NCBI RefSeq assembly: GCF_947498825.1
Contig: NZ_CANMLV010000004.1
Coordinates: forward strand, 1-64,000
Source of the DNA: an uncultured Cedecea sp.
Lineage (GTDB): Bacteria; Pseudomonadota; Gammaproteobacteria; Enterobacterales; Enterobacteriaceae
DNA: 64,000 nt
Reading direction: 5' to 3'
This document shows, piece by piece, positions 43,878 to 55,688 of the stretch. Within the stretch, counting starts at the first letter, position 1; every line of letters starts with the position of its first letter. A model generated the notes under the pieces. The model made no database searches and was not told the DNA's origin. It worked only from the letters and a program-made list of their open reading frames with translations. The translations under genes were made by a program, and so were the position numbers.

Positions 43878-45497
43878 ATGCGAGCGAATAAGGTAACTCC
43901 GCAGGATCTCAAGACTTATGGCATTAGTGACGTTATCGACATTCTTTATAATCCCGATTATGAAACACTACACCGTGAGGAACTCAAGCCCGAACTCGAA
44001 GGTTTCGAACGAGGTCGAGAGACGGCATCAGGTGCAATAGCGGTAGATACCGGCATTTTTACCGGACGATCGCCGAAAGATAAATATATTGTCCGCGACG
44101 AGACGACCCGCGATACCTTGTGGTGGGCAGATAAAGGTAAGGGTAAAAACGACAATAAACCACTCTCACCAGAAACCTGGGCGCATTTAAAAGGCCTGGT
44201 CGGTCAGGAACTCTCAGGTAAACGCTTATTTATTATTGACGCATTCTGTGGTGCCAATAGTGACACCCGCCTTGCTGTGCGTTTTATTACCGAAGTGGCC
44301 TGGCAGGCGCATTTCGTTAAGAACATGTTTATTCGCCCCACTGATGAAGAGCTTCTCACCTTTACACCAGATTTTGTGGTGCTAAACGGCGCGAAATGTA
44401 CCAATCCTGACTGGAAAGAACAGGGACTTAACTCAGAGAACTTCGTGGCCTTTAATCTCACCGAACGGATGCAACTTATCGGCGGAACCTGGTATGGCGG
44501 AGAGATGAAAAAAGGCATGTTCTCTATTATGAACTATCTGTTGCCGCTCAAAGGTATCGCGGCAATGCACTGTTCCGCCAACGTCGGTAAACAGGAAGAT
44601 GTCGCCGTCTTCTTTGGGCTGTCAGGGACCGGTAAAACAACATTATCGACCGATCCTAAACGTCGCCTGATTGGCGATGATGAGCATGGCTGGGATGATG
44701 ACGGAGTATTTAACTTTGAGGGCGGCTGTTACGCCAAAACTATTCATCTGTGCGAAGAGGCTGAGCCGGATATCTACCATGCTATTCGTCGGGATGCTTT
44801 GCTGGAAAACGTGGTTGTGGATGATGAGGGTATTATCGACTTTGATGATGCCTCAAAAACAGAAAACACCCGTGTTTCTTACCCCATCTATCATATCGAT
44901 AATATCGTCAAGCCGATTTCAAAAGCCGGGCACGCGACGAAAGTTATCTTTCTGACCGCGGATGCCTTCGGCGTGCTTCCGCCGGTTTCCAGGCTAACAC
45001 CGGAACAAACCCAGTATCATTTTCTGTCAGGATTCACGGCAAAATTAGCCGGTACAGAGCGTGGTATTACGGAACCTACACCGACGTTTTCAGCTTGTTT
45101 TGGCGCAGCATTCTTAACCCTGCACCCAACGCAGTATGCGGATGTTTTGGTCAAGCGGATGCAGGCTGTTGGAGCCCAAGCCTATTTAGTCAATACAGGC
45201 TGGAATGGAACAGGAAAACGGATTTCAATTAAGAATACCCGGGCGATTATTGATGCCATTCTTGACGGTTCCCTGGACGAAGCGCCAACAAAACAGTTAC
45301 CCATATTTAACCTTACCATTCCTGTCGAACTGGCCGGGGTAGATAGCGATATTCTTGACCCGCGCAAAACCTATAGTTCTCCAGGACTCTGGCAGGATAA
45401 AGCGGCTCAACTGGCACGGTTATTTATTGAGAATTTCGATAAATATACCGATACGCCGGCAGGTGCTGCTCTGGTCGCTGTAGGGCCGGAAATCTGA
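43878..45497 (+). CDS. pckA: Phosphoenolpyruvate carboxykinase (ATP)
   Basis: Gluconeogenic enzyme converting oxaloacetate to PEP. 539 aa (E. coli 540). The P-loop [11 protein letters not shown] is near residue 248, followed by [20 protein letters not shown], which includes metal and nucleotide contacts; [12 protein letters not shown] and the C-terminal [14 protein letters not shown] are conserved. TAAGGAG precedes the ATG. Likely controlled by CRP and growth phase. Convergent with envZ. Confidence 0.99.
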   Translation: MRANKVTPQDLKTYGISDVIDILYNPDYETLHREELKPELEGFERGRETASGAIAVDTGIFTGRSPKDKYIVRDETTRDTLWWADKGKGKNDNKPLSPETWAHLKGLVGQELSGKRLFIIDAFCGANSDTRLAVRFITEVAWQAHFVKNMFIRPTDEELLTFTPDFVVLNGAKCTNPDWKEQGLNSENFVAFNLTERMQLIGGTWYGGEMKKGMFSIMNYLLPLKGIAAMHCSANVGKQEDVAVFFGLSGTGKTTLSTDPKRRLIGDDEHGWDDDGVFNFEGGCYAKTIHLCEEAEPDIYHAIRRDALLENVVVDDEGIIDFDDASKTENTRVSYPIYHIDNIVKPISKAGHATKVIFLTADAFGVLPPVSRLTPEQTQYHFLSGFTAKLAGTERGITEPTPTFSACFGAAFLTLHPTQYADVLVKRMQAVGAQAYLVNTGWNGTGKRISIKNTRAIIDAILDGSLDEAPTKQLPIFNLTIPVELAGVDSDILDPRKTYSSPGLWQDKAAQLARLFIENFDKYTDTPAGAALVAVGPEI

Positions 45498-45526
45498 ATA
45501 TCTGGTAAACAGACGCTCTGAACATT

Positions 45527-45557
45527 AAGGGTTTATGCATAACATAAACCCTTTTTT
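45527..45557 (+). terminator. Intrinsic terminator after pckA
   Basis: The 11-bp stem AAGGGTTTATG/CATAAACCCTT with a 5-nt loop runs directly into TTTT. It lies 29 nt after the pckA stop. Confidence 0.85.
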
Positions 45558-45568
45558 GAGGCTAAAAA

Positions 45569-47664
<2,096 letters not shown>

Positions 47665-47901
47665 CTTAGTACTCCCAAAGGCTAGAACTGTTGAGTGCGT
47701 ATTCTTAAAAAACTATGTTCATACGACCAGTCAAATCTGGTATATATTCTAGACGAAATTGTTACAAAGCATATTTAACAATCGTTTATCCGTGTAACAG
47801 TACGCAATTTTAACACTTAATTGTCCCTCCCTCTCATTGCATTCCCTTACTGCTATCGGTTTAAATCACCATACTGGTTTCTTCATTGCAAGGCGACAAA
47901 G

Positions 47902-48378
47902 ATGAAAACGCCCCTTATCACCCGCGAAGGTTACGATAAGCTCAAACAAGAGCTGGACTATCTGTGGCGCATTGATCGTCCCGAAGTCACCAAAAAAGTG
48001 ACATGGGCAGCGAGCCTTGGCGATCGTAGCGAAAATGCTGATTATCAATACAATAAAAAGCGCCTGCGAGAAATAGACCGCCGTGTACGTTATCTCACGA
48101 AATGTCTTGAACAGCTTAAAATTGTTGATTACTCCCCTCAGCAAGAAGGCAAAGTTTTTTTTGGCGCCTGGGTCGAAATAGAAAACGACGAGGGAAATAC
48201 ACTGAGTTTTCGTATTGTCGGCTACGATGAGATATTTGGCCGCAGAGACTACATTTCAATAGACTCCCCCATGGCCCGTGCATTATTAAAAAAAGAGTGT
48301 GGCGATGTGGCGACCGTTCAGACCCCTGCCGGTGAAGCAACCTGGTATGTGAATGACATCAGATACTCTAAACCCTAA
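47902..48378 (+). CDS. greB: Transcript cleavage factor GreB
   Basis: Rescues backtracked RNA polymerase by stimulating cleavage of the nascent RNA. 158 aa from MKTPLITREGYDKLKQELDYL, as in E. coli; the preceding 27 open codons are rejected. N-terminal coiled coil with the acidic tip (SLGDRSENADYQYNKKRLREID, the essential Asp/Glu pair), C-terminal FKBP-like domain. AAGG lies upstream. Confidence 0.97.
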   Translation: MKTPLITREGYDKLKQELDYLWRIDRPEVTKKVTWAASLGDRSENADYQYNKKRLREIDRRVRYLTKCLEQLKIVDYSPQQEGKVFFGAWVEIENDEGNTLSFRIVGYDEIFGRRDYISIDSPMARALLKKECGDVATVQTPAGEATWYVNDIRYSKP

Positions 48379-48475
48379 TCTCTATCTTGATACAACAGGG
48401 ATAGTTGCTGGAAATTTTCGCTATCAGTCCGTATAACTGTCCCTAAATTTTCCGCCCAGGAGTAGATTAAATACC

Positions 48476-50806
48476 ATGATAAATGATTCGCTTTATCGCA
48501 TTATTGCGGACGAACTACGGGCCAGAAATGAACAAGTAGAAGCTGCCGTTCGTTTGCTGGATGAAGGAAACACCGTCCCTTTTATCGCTCGCTACCGTAA
48601 AGAAGTTACCGGTGGACTGGATGACACGCAATTGCGTCAACTGGAAACTCGTCTGGGATATTTAAGGGAACTGGAAGACCGCCGCAAAGTGATTCTTAAG
48701 TCGATTGATGAGCAAGGAAAACTCAGCGAATCTCTGGAAAACGCGATTAACAGTACCTTGAGCAAAACGGAACTCGAAGACCTTTACCTGCCCTTCAAAC
48801 CTAAGCGCCGTACTCGCGGACAAATCGCCATTGAGGCCGGGCTGGAGCCCTTAGCAGACTTACTCTGGAATGATGCCTCACGTTCTCCGGAACAAGAAGC
48901 GACGCAGTATGTTGATGCTGATAAAGGTATTGCTGATACTAAAGCTGCCCTGGATGGTGCGCGCTATATTCTGATGGAGCGTTTTGCTGAAGATGCTACC
49001 TTGCTGGCAAAAATACGTGACTATCTGTGGAAACAAGCCCACTTGGTTTCTGTTGTGGTCGCAGGTAAAGAAGAGGAAGGGGCTAAATTCCGCGACTACT
49101 TTAATCATCATGAACCTGTCTCAACCGTCCCTTCCCACCGTGCACTCGCTATGTTTCGCGGCCGTAATGAAAATATTCTTCAGCTGTCACTCAATGCCGA
49201 TCCACAGTTTGATGAACCGCCACGTGAAAGCTATTGCGAACAGCTGATTATCGAGCACCTCAAATTACGCTTAAACAACGCCCCGGCTGATACCTGGCGT
49301 CGTGCTGTAGTGAGCTGGACCTGGCGCATTAAAATTCTGATGCACCTTGAAACCGAGTTAATGGGTACGGTACGTGAACGTGCTGAAGAAGAGGCCATTA
49401 ACGTTTTCGCGCGTAACCTCAGTGATTTACTGATGGCGGCGCCCGCTGGTTTACGCGCAACCATGGGCCTTGATCCGGGTCTGCGTACCGGGGTTAAAGT
49501 AGCCGTGGTCGATGCCACAGGTAAACTGGTTGCCACCGATACCATCTATCCCCACACAGGCCAGACGGCTAAAGCGGCAGCTGTCGTTGCTGCATTGTGC
49601 GAAAAGCATCATGTAGAACTGGTGGCGATTGGTAACGGGACCGCATCAAGAGAAACCGAGCGTTTTTTCATAGACGTACAGCAGCAATTCCCCGCGATTA
49701 GCGGCGCTCAGAAAGTTATTGTTAGTGAAGCAGGCGCATCGGTCTATTCGGCATCGGAGCTGGCTGCCCAGGAATTTCCAGACCTCGATGTGTCGATACG
49801 CGGTGCCGTGTCGATTGCCCGACGTCTGCAAGATCCCCTTGCCGAACTGGTGAAAATCGATCCGAAATCCATTGGTGTTGGTCAGTATCAGCACGACGTC
49901 AGTCAGAGCCTGCTGGCGAAAAAACTCGATGCTGTGGTAGAAGACTGCGTAAACGCCGTCGGCGTTGATCTTAATACGGCTTCAGTTCCTCTGCTGACGC
50001 GTGTTGCTGGTCTGACGCGTATGATGGCACAGAATATTGTCACCTGGCGTGATGAAAATGGTCAGTTCCATAACCGTCAGCAGCTCCTGAAAGTGAGTCG
50101 TCTGGGGCCTAAAGCCTTTGAACAATGCGCTGGCTTCCTGCGAATAAACCACGGAGACAACGCTCTGGACGCTTCCACCGTTCACCCGGAAGCTTATCCG
50201 ATTGTAGAGCGCATTTTGGCAGCAACTGAGCAGACTCTTCAGGACTTAATGGGTAACAGTAGTGCGCTACGAGATTTAAAAGCCAGCCAGTTTACCGACG
50301 ACCGTTTTGGTTTACCGACAGTCACTGACATTATCAAAGAGCTGGAAAAACCGGGTCGCGACCCGCGTCCGGAGTTTAAAACCGCCCAGTTCGCAGAAGG
50401 AATAGAAACGCTTAACGATCTGTTACCGGGAATGGTTCTCGAAGGCGCAGTCACCAATGTCACTAATTTTGGCGCCTTTGTGGATATCGGCGTACATCAG
50501 GACGGACTGGTACACATCTCTTCACTGGCAGATAAGTTTGTCGATGACCCGCATAAAGTGGTTAAAGCCGGAGATATCGTTAAAGTCAAAGTCATGGAAG
50601 TCGATTTACAGCGGAAACGTATTGCTCTGACGATGCGTCTTGATGAGCAACCCGGTGAGAGTAATAGCCGCCGTTCTTCAGGCCCGAGCGGACGTGAACA
50701 GAAGAAACCGACAGCGACACCGCGTGGACGTAACAATACCGCCTCTTCTGGCGCTAACAGTGCCATGGGCGATGCCCTGAGCGCTGCTTTCGGTAAAAAA
50801 CGCTAA
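48476..50806 (+). CDS. yhgF: Tex family transcription accessory protein (YhgF)
   Basis: 776 aa. Tex proteins bind nucleic acid and influence transcription and tolerance to stress. Layout: an N-terminal helical region, a YqgF/RuvX-like nuclease-fold domain (near 330-460, [16 protein letters not shown]), helix-hairpin-helix motifs (near 500-560), and an S1 RNA-binding domain at about 650-720 ([31 protein letters not shown]). A low-complexity Gly/Ser/Arg tail ends FGKKR. AGGAG is about 13 nt before the ATG, which is rather long. Confidence 0.96.
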   Translation: MINDSLYRIIADELRARNEQVEAAVRLLDEGNTVPFIARYRKEVTGGLDDTQLRQLETRLGYLRELEDRRKVILKSIDEQGKLSESLENAINSTLSKTELEDLYLPFKPKRRTRGQIAIEAGLEPLADLLWNDASRSPEQEATQYVDADKGIADTKAALDGARYILMERFAEDATLLAKIRDYLWKQAHLVSVVVAGKEEEGAKFRDYFNHHEPVSTVPSHRALAMFRGRNENILQLSLNADPQFDEPPRESYCEQLIIEHLKLRLNNAPADTWRRAVVSWTWRIKILMHLETELMGTVRERAEEEAINVFARNLSDLLMAAPAGLRATMGLDPGLRTGVKVAVVDATGKLVATDTIYPHTGQTAKAAAVVAALCEKHHVELVAIGNGTASRETERFFIDVQQQFPAISGAQKVIVSEAGASVYSASELAAQEFPDLDVSIRGAVSIARRLQDPLAELVKIDPKSIGVGQYQHDVSQSLLAKKLDAVVEDCVNAVGVDLNTASVPLLTRVAGLTRMMAQNIVTWRDENGQFHNRQQLLKVSRLGPKAFEQCAGFLRINHGDNALDASTVHPEAYPIVERILAATEQTLQDLMGNSSALRDLKASQFTDDRFGLPTVTDIIKELEKPGRDPRPEFKTAQFAEGIETLNDLLPGMVLEGAVTNVTNFGAFVDIGVHQDGLVHISSLADKFVDDPHKVVKAGDIVKVKVMEVDLQRKRIALTMRLDEQPGESNSRRSSGPSGREQKKPTATPRGRNNTASSGANSAMGDALSAAFGKKR

Positions 50807-50813
50807 TCCCCGC

Positions 50814-50842
50814 GCTCCGTTAGTCCGCCAGGCTAACGGAGC
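50814..50842 (+). terminator. Hairpin downstream of yhgF
   Basis: A perfect 10-bp stem GCTCCGTTAG/CTAACGGAGC with a 9-nt loop, 8 nt after the stop. The T tract is poor. Confidence 0.65.
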
Positions 50843-51055
50843 TATTCGTAATAATCTGTTCGCTATTGAATTTTCATTATTATTTTACCCGCCAGAATGT
50901 TTTCTAATAAAAAAAATCTTTTTAATACTCCGCGTAGTACTTATTTTATTTTTGTCACTTCAAAAGTGAAAATAATTAACAGTCAGAAAACAACTTTTTT
51001 CATAACTTCAACAATTATAAATAAAACGAACATAATCACATTAAAATCTCGTAAT

Positions 51056-51069
51056 TTGATATCCATCAA
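51056..51069 (+). promoter_or_regulatory. FNR box upstream of feoA
   Basis: TTGAT-ATCC-ATCAA is a perfect match to the FNR consensus TTGAT-N4-ATCAA. FNR activates feo in E. coli under anaerobiosis, when Fe(II) is available. Confidence 0.8.
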
Positions 51070-51177
51070 ACACAAATAAGACTATGAAAAACATATTAAA
51101 TTAAAAACAGAAAGCTATAAAAACAAAAAAACAAAAAATATTTAATCTGATTTTAAAAAAATATTGCCGATACGAAC

Positions 51178-51196
51178 TATAATAATTATCATTATT
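51178..51196 (+). promoter_or_regulatory. Fur box upstream of feoA
   Basis: The 19-bp site starting TATAATAATTATCATT matches the Fur consensus at 15 of 19 positions, about 110 bp before feoA. It overlaps a TATAAT hexamer, so Fur-Fe(II) would block RNA polymerase directly. Confidence 0.8.
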
Positions 51197-51305
51197 AAGA
51201 CTAGTTACCCTTTTCTTCCTGACAGATGAATATGCTTTCACGACGAGACAGCACTCGTCCCTGAATAAGTTGCTTCACTAAAGAGCATGACTCTAAGTAG
51301 GTCCT

Positions 51306-51530
51306 ATGAAACTATTACCCAATAGTATGTGGAAAATTACTGGTTTCTCTCGTGAAATTAGCCCCGCCTACCGACAAAAATTACTGTCTCTTGGCATGTT
51401 GCCAGGTTCCTCTTTTCAGGTGGTACGTGTCGCACCTTTAGGCGACCCGATTCATATCGAAACTCGCCGTGTCAGTCTGGTGTTACGCCAAAAAGATCTC
51501 GCTTTATTAAATCTTGAAGCATTCAGCTAA
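51306..51530 (+). CDS. feoA: Ferrous iron transport protein A
   Basis: Small SH3-like cytoplasmic protein needed with FeoB for Fe(II) uptake. 74 aa (E. coli 75). Conserved [25 protein letters not shown] core. AGG precedes the ATG. First gene of feoABC, under the Fur and FNR sites upstream. Confidence 0.96.
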   Translation: MKLLPNSMWKITGFSREISPAYRQKLLSLGMLPGSSFQVVRVAPLGDPIHIETRRVSLVLRQKDLALLNLEAFS

Positions 51531-51565
51531 GACTCTCCTTTTTTCTGGTTTGTACCGCAGGTCAT

Positions 51566-53887
51566 ATGAATACATTAACCGTTGGTTTAATTGGTAATCC
51601 AAACTCGGGTAAAACGACGCTATTTAACCAGCTCACAGGTTCACGCCAGCGAGTCGGTAACTGGGCCGGAGTCACTGTTGAGCGTAAAGAAGGGCACTTT
51701 TCAACGACAGCACATCAAGTCACGCTGGTCGATCTGCCCGGAACCTACTCACTAACCACCATTTCCGCGCAAACCTCATTGGATGAGCAAATTGCCTGTC
51801 ACTATATTCTTGGTGGTGACGCTGACGTGTTTATCAACGTGGTTGATGCGTCAAATCTTGAACGCAACCTCTACCTGACATTGCAGCTGCTCGAGCTCGG
51901 TATACCCTGTATCGTTGCTCTGAATATGCTTGATATCGCTGAAAAACAAGCCATTGCTATCGATATTGAGGCGTTATCTGCCCGCCTGGGCTGCCCGGTG
52001 ATCCCAATGGTATCAACCAAAAGCAGTGGTATTGATGCTTTGAAACGGGCTATCGATAAAAAGCAGCCAAATCAACATACCTACCCCGTGCATTATCCTG
52101 AGATATTATTAGCCGAAGCGAACCAGCTTGCTGACAGCATGTCCACTGAGATCCCGGAACATCGTCGTCGCTGGCTGGCTTTACAAATGCTGGAAGGGGA
52201 TATCTATAGCCACTCTTATGCGGGTAATAGTGAACAGCAGCTCGCTGAGTCACACCAGCGCCTGACCGAGACGCTTGATGATCCGGCGCTGATCATTGCT
52301 GATGCCCGCTATCAGGCCATTGCTACTCTCTGTGAAACTGTCAGTAATACTCTTACCGCCAAACCAAATCGCCTGACGGTGATGCTGGATAGAGTGGTGC
52401 TTAATCGTTATCTGGGTCTGCCAATATTTTTATTGGTGATGTATTTGATGTTCATCCTCGCCATTAATATCGGCGGCGCTTTACAGCCCATTTTTGATGC
52501 AGGCTCAGCTGCCATTTTTATTAATGGTATTCAATGGCTTGGCTATACTCTTGACTTTCCGGAATGGCTTACAGTGTTTCTGGCCCAGGGTCTGGGTGGC
52601 GGGATCAATACCGTACTGCCGCTAGTGCCACAAATCGGCATGATGTACCTGTTTCTCTCATTCCTTGAGGATTCAGGCTATATGGCGCGTGCTGCCTTTG
52701 TCATGGATCGTCTGATGCAAGCTCTGGGATTGCCGGGCAAATCCTTTGTACCACTGATTGTTGGTTTTGGCTGTAACGTTCCTTCCGTCATGGGCGCCCG
52801 TACTCTCGATGCTCCACGCGAACGTATCATGACCATTATGATGGCACCCTTTATGTCCTGCGGTGCCCGTCTGGCCATCTTTGCCGTGTTCTCCGCTGCT
52901 TTCTTTGGTCAGAAAGGAGCACTGGTGGTCTTTTCGCTCTATATTCTGGGCATTGTCATGGCCATACTGACCGGCCTGCTACTCAAATATACGATTATGC
53001 GTGGTGAAGCCTCACCTTTTGTGATGGAGTTACCGGTCTACCATGTTCCGCATTTAAAAAGTCTGTTCCTGCAAACCTGGCAACGACTGAAAGGTTTTAT
53101 CTTACGTGCAGGTAAAATCATTATCGTGGTCAGTATTTTTATTGGCGGACTCAATAGCTTTTCGTTTAATGGTCAAGCGGTTGATAATATCAATCAGTCC
53201 GCACTAGCCTCAGTCAGTAAAGTTTTAACCCCACTGCTCAATCCCATTGGCGTCCAGGACGATAACTGGCAGGCAACTGTCGGTCTGTTTACGGGTGCCA
53301 TGGCGAAAGAAGTCGTCGTCGGAACACTGAATACACTCTATACCGCTGAAAATATTCAGAATGATGATTTTAATCCTGCAACCTTTAATTTGCTGGATGA
53401 ACTTGAAGGTGCCGTCACAGAAACATGGGATAGCTTGAAAGATACCTTCAGCCTTAGCGTCTTCGCAAACCCTATCGAAGCCAGTAAAGGTGATGGGGAA
53501 ATGGCAGGCGGCGCAATGGGGACCATGAGCGCCAAGTTTGGCAGTGATGCCGCAGCCTACAGCTACCTTATCTTTGTCTTGCTCTATATCCCCTGTATCT
53601 CAGTGATGGGAGCCATTGCACGTGAATCAAGCCGTGGCTGGATGATGTTCTCTGCTCTCTGGGGACTGAATCTCGCCTACTCTTTGTCTGCACTTTATTA
53701 TCAAACTGTCACGTTCAGCGAACATCCTCGTTACAGTCTGACCTGCATTATTGCCGTCGTGCTGTTTAATCTTATACTGGTATATGCTCTGCGTCGCGCC
53801 CGTAGCCGCGTGAGTATTTCACTACAACCGACAACAGGTAAACTGCCTGAGTCATGCTGCGCAACACGTTCTGGCGATTGTCACTGA
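51566..53887 (+). CDS. feoB: Ferrous iron transporter FeoB
   Basis: Main Fe(II) permease of the inner membrane. 773 aa as in E. coli. N-terminal G domain with GNPNSGKT (10-17), DLPGTYSL (G3) and NMLD (G4), then the GDI helical domain (about 170-265). The membrane part from about residue 280 has two Gate repeats and the conserved LPLVPQIGMMYLFLSFLEDSGYMAR region and FGCNVPS motif with a key Cys. C-terminus is Cys-containing (SCCATRSGDCH). AGGT precedes the start. Confidence 0.98.
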   Translation: MNTLTVGLIGNPNSGKTTLFNQLTGSRQRVGNWAGVTVERKEGHFSTTAHQVTLVDLPGTYSLTTISAQTSLDEQIACHYILGGDADVFINVVDASNLERNLYLTLQLLELGIPCIVALNMLDIAEKQAIAIDIEALSARLGCPVIPMVSTKSSGIDALKRAIDKKQPNQHTYPVHYPEILLAEANQLADSMSTEIPEHRRRWLALQMLEGDIYSHSYAGNSEQQLAESHQRLTETLDDPALIIADARYQAIATLCETVSNTLTAKPNRLTVMLDRVVLNRYLGLPIFLLVMYLMFILAINIGGALQPIFDAGSAAIFINGIQWLGYTLDFPEWLTVFLAQGLGGGINTVLPLVPQIGMMYLFLSFLEDSGYMARAAFVMDRLMQALGLPGKSFVPLIVGFGCNVPSVMGARTLDAPRERIMTIMMAPFMSCGARLAIFAVFSAAFFGQKGALVVFSLYILGIVMAILTGLLLKYTIMRGEASPFVMELPVYHVPHLKSLFLQTWQRLKGFILRAGKIIIVVSIFIGGLNSFSFNGQAVDNINQSALASVSKVLTPLLNPIGVQDDNWQATVGLFTGAMAKEVVVGTLNTLYTAENIQNDDFNPATFNLLDELEGAVTETWDSLKDTFSLSVFANPIEASKGDGEMAGGAMGTMSAKFGSDAAAYSYLIFVLLYIPCISVMGAIARESSRGWMMFSALWGLNLAYSLSALYYQTVTFSEHPRYSLTCIIAVVLFNLILVYALRRARSRVSISLQPTTGKLPESCCATRSGDCH

Positions 53888-53899
53888 GGAAAAACGCGA

Positions 53900-54139
53900 A
53901 TGGCAACTTTAGTCGATATTCGTAATACTCTGGCACTGCAAGGGCGTCTTGAAGCCAGCCAGCTCAGCCGCCAGCTCACCACGCCATTACCGCTGGTAAG
54001 GGCAATGCTGATGCGCCTTGAAGATATGGGTAAAGCAGTGCGTATCATCGAAGATGCAAATAGCTGTCTGAGTGGTAGCTGCAAGGGGTGTCCGGAAGGG
54101 CAAAGTTGCAGTAGAGAGTTATGGGCTTTACGCCAGTAG
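53900..54139 (+). CDS. feoC: FeoC family [Fe-S]-dependent regulator/chaperone
   Basis: 79-aa winged-helix protein (E. coli 78). The N-terminal half resembles an LysR/MarR-type winged helix ([23 protein letters not shown]). The wing carries four cysteines ([16 protein letters not shown]), the oxygen-sensitive Fe-S site. In related species FeoC protects FeoB from FtsH degradation. GAGG lies just after the feoB stop. Ends the feo operon. Confidence 0.93.
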   Translation: MATLVDIRNTLALQGRLEASQLSRQLTTPLPLVRAMLMRLEDMGKAVRIIEDANSCLSGSCKGCPEGQSCSRELWALRQ

Positions 54140-54165
54140 CAATGAAAAGATGCTGTTGATTACTT

Positions 54166-54199
54166 AAAACAAAAAGCCTTTCTGGAGGCTTTTTGTTTT
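54166..54199 (+). terminator. Intrinsic terminator after feoC
   Basis: A 14-bp stem, AAAACAAAAAGCCT paired with AGGCTTTTTGTTTT, with a 6-nt loop; the A/T half supplies the T tract. It ends feoABC. Confidence 0.85.
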
Positions 54200-54392
54200 C
54201 TGGCTTCCCCTGCGGCATACATACCTTTATTCACTTCAGCTCATCAACACCGAGCGCCCCAAAACTAATTCAATTTAATTGAATATTAAAAGCAAATAGT
54301 TCCGATTTCAATCAACCAGCATCCTGTCTATTATTTATCACATCAGGCCAACATCGCCATTTAATGAATAATGAGATATAAGGAATACGACC

Positions 54393-54602
54393 ATGAAATC
54401 AATCAAAACTTTAGTTGCAGTTGCCGCTCTTTCAGTAATGTCTTTTGGTGCTTTCGCACAAAGTATCAGCGCCACGGCATCCACACTGGACGCTGCAGAA
54501 GCAAAAATCTCTGCGATGGCAGAACAGCAAGGCTCTCATTACACCATCACCAGCGCCCGTGTCGGTGACCTGGTACACATGACAGCTAACCTGGATAAAT
54601 AA
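54393..54602 (+). CDS. DUF1471 (YhcN/BhsA family) periplasmic stress protein
   Basis: 69-aa precursor with a clear signal peptide (MKSIKTLVAVAALSVMSFGAFA, cut before QSIS). The mature part, about 47 residues, has the DUF1471 pattern: ISATASTLDAAEAKISAMAEQQG..YTITSARVGDLVHMTANLDK. Relatives in E. coli (YhcN, BhsA, McbA, YdgH) are small periplasmic proteins induced by acid, peroxide or biofilm conditions. AAGGAA precedes the ATG. E. coli has no such gene at feoC-bioH. Which paralogue it corresponds to cannot be decided. Confidence 0.82.
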   Translation: MKSIKTLVAVAALSVMSFGAFAQSISATASTLDAAEAKISAMAEQQGSHYTITSARVGDLVHMTANLDK

Positions 54603-54677
54603 GAATGGTCGCAGAAGGAACTGCCGGAAAGGCCGCCAGAGATGGCGGTCATATTTCGACACTTTGCTGCTGAACAG

Positions 54678-54705
54678 AAAAGCCTCTTCGGAGGTTTTTT
54701 TATTT
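54678..54705 (+). terminator. Intrinsic terminator after the DUF1471 gene
   Basis: AAAAGCCTC, loop TTCG, GAGGTTTTTTT. It separates the DUF1471 gene from hdeA. A second stem (CCGCCA/TGGCGG near 54632-54647) lies just before it. Confidence 0.8.
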
Positions 54706-54983
54706 TCTACTCTTCAGGATATTTATTCCTTTTCCCCGGATATTAACCACTCATTGGTTTTGAGAAAAACGGTCATTCACGGATAAACAGCCCGTACGTT
54801 TTTTAAAACATCCAAATAATGCTCCGCCCCCCAATAAATACACTAAGAAAATATCACGACCTCCTGTTGATTTACTTATGCTGGCAGGAAAAGATATTTT
54901 TTAGCAACTCTGTTGAAACTGGCTAAAATAGGAATATTCAGCGTATTTTGTGAAAGCAACACCTTAGTATCACGGAGACAGAG
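54706..54983 (+). other. hdeA upstream region
   Basis: About 280 nt, AT-rich, no credible ORF. It must hold the hdeAB promoter. One weak candidate is TTGAAA (54913-54918), 16 nt, TATTCA (54935-54940). No GadE-box-like sequence was recognised by eye. Confidence 0.4.
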
Positions 54984-55301
54984 ATGACGAAGATAATATT
55001 CGGGGCGATGATCGCTGCCATGCTGCTAAATTCCTCGCTGGTGCAAGCGGAACCGGCCAATAAAGTCATCGGTGGCTGGACCTGTGAAGACTTTATCGCT
55101 CTCAAGGAGTCTTCCCGCCCTGTCGCGGTCAGTTATGCCAGCGCCCTCTATCATAAAGCTCAGCCCTCTCAGACAGGGTTAAATGTTAAAGATATCGAAA
55201 CCCTGACACCCGAAATCTACCAGGCCTGTTCAAAGATACCTCAGCATAGTTTTACTGAGGTTGTTTCACAGGAATGGGATAAATTTAAAAAGCATCTTTA
55301 A
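54984..55301 (+). CDS. hdeA: Acid-activated periplasmic chaperone HdeA
   Basis: Holdase that unfolds and dimer-dissociates at low pH to protect periplasmic proteins. 105-aa precursor with a signal peptide (about 1-22, LVQA-EPAN). The mature part aligns with E. coli HdeA: GGWTCEDFIALKES, TLTPEIYQAC and EWDKFKKHL. The disulfide cysteines are Cys34 and Cys82, 48 apart as in HdeA. GGAG precedes the ATG. hdeB follows after 14 nt. In E. coli hdeAB lies in the acid fitness island, not beside feoC. Confidence 0.9.
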   Translation: MTKIIFGAMIAAMLLNSSLVQAEPANKVIGGWTCEDFIALKESSRPVAVSYASALYHKAQPSQTGLNVKDIETLTPEIYQACSKIPQHSFTEVVSQEWDKFKKHL

Positions 55302-55315
55302 ACGGGATATATACG

Positions 55316-55633
55316 ATGAAAATACGTTCAGGCAGTAAAATTGCAGCCCTGCTGGGAGGATTAACTTTCCTGGCCCTGTCCAACTCTACGGTAGCCTTTG
55401 CGGCAGATAAAGTGACTCCAGAAGATATGACTTGCCTGGAGTTTATCAATCTGGATCCTCAGGCAATGCTGCCGGTCGCCTGGTGGATGCAACATCAAGA
55501 GACAATTTATAAAGGTGGCGATACCGTTTCTCTGACAGAAACAGATACCACCAGCATTCCGCAGTTACTTGAACTCTGTAAGAAAAACCCGCAAGAAAAA
55601 CTCTACAGTTTCAAAGATAAACTGGCTAAATAG
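55316..55633 (+). CDS. hdeB: Acid-activated periplasmic chaperone HdeB
   Basis: Partner chaperone of HdeA, active at a milder acid pH. 105-aa precursor with a signal peptide (1-29, VAFA-ADKV). The mature sequence is close to E. coli HdeB: DMTCLEFINLDPQAM, PVAWWM, YKGGDTVSL and CKKNPQ. Cysteines 40 and 88 form the conserved disulfide with the family spacing of 48. Same order as the E. coli hdeA-hdeB operon, without yhiD or hdeD next to it. Confidence 0.92.
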   Translation: MKIRSGSKIAALLGGLTFLALSNSTVAFAADKVTPEDMTCLEFINLDPQAMLPVAWWMQHQETIYKGGDTVSLTETDTTSIPQLLELCKKNPQEKLYSFKDKLAK

Positions 55634-55653
55634 ATTCTGTCTTGCAGGAGGAT

Positions 55654-55681
55654 GAGGTCGCCACTGCATGAGTGCGACCTC
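55654..55681. terminator. Hairpin between hdeB and bioH
   Basis: Arms GAGGTCGC and GCGACCTC, with a further short pairing inside, between two convergent genes. The flanks have short T-rich stretches. Confidence 0.6.
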
Positions 55682-55688
55682 TTCACAG

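Larger units (their letters stand above)
50843..51305 (+). promoter_or_regulatory. feoABC regulatory region
   Basis: About 460 nt, very AT-rich, between yhgF and feoA. The open frame at 50897-51079 is low-complexity AT sequence with no Shine-Dalgarno and is not accepted as a gene. The region carries a perfect FNR box and a strong Fur box, annotated separately. Two promoter placements are possible: CATATT at 51092-51097, 41.5 bp from the FNR centre, or TATAAT at 51178-51183 overlapping the Fur box. Confidence 0.7.

Noticed and set aside
50897-51079. 60-codon open frame on the plus strand upstream of feoA
   Set aside because: It is low-complexity AT-rich sequence (mostly Ile, Lys, Asn, Thr, Ser) without a Shine-Dalgarno and contains the FNR box; it is regulatory DNA.
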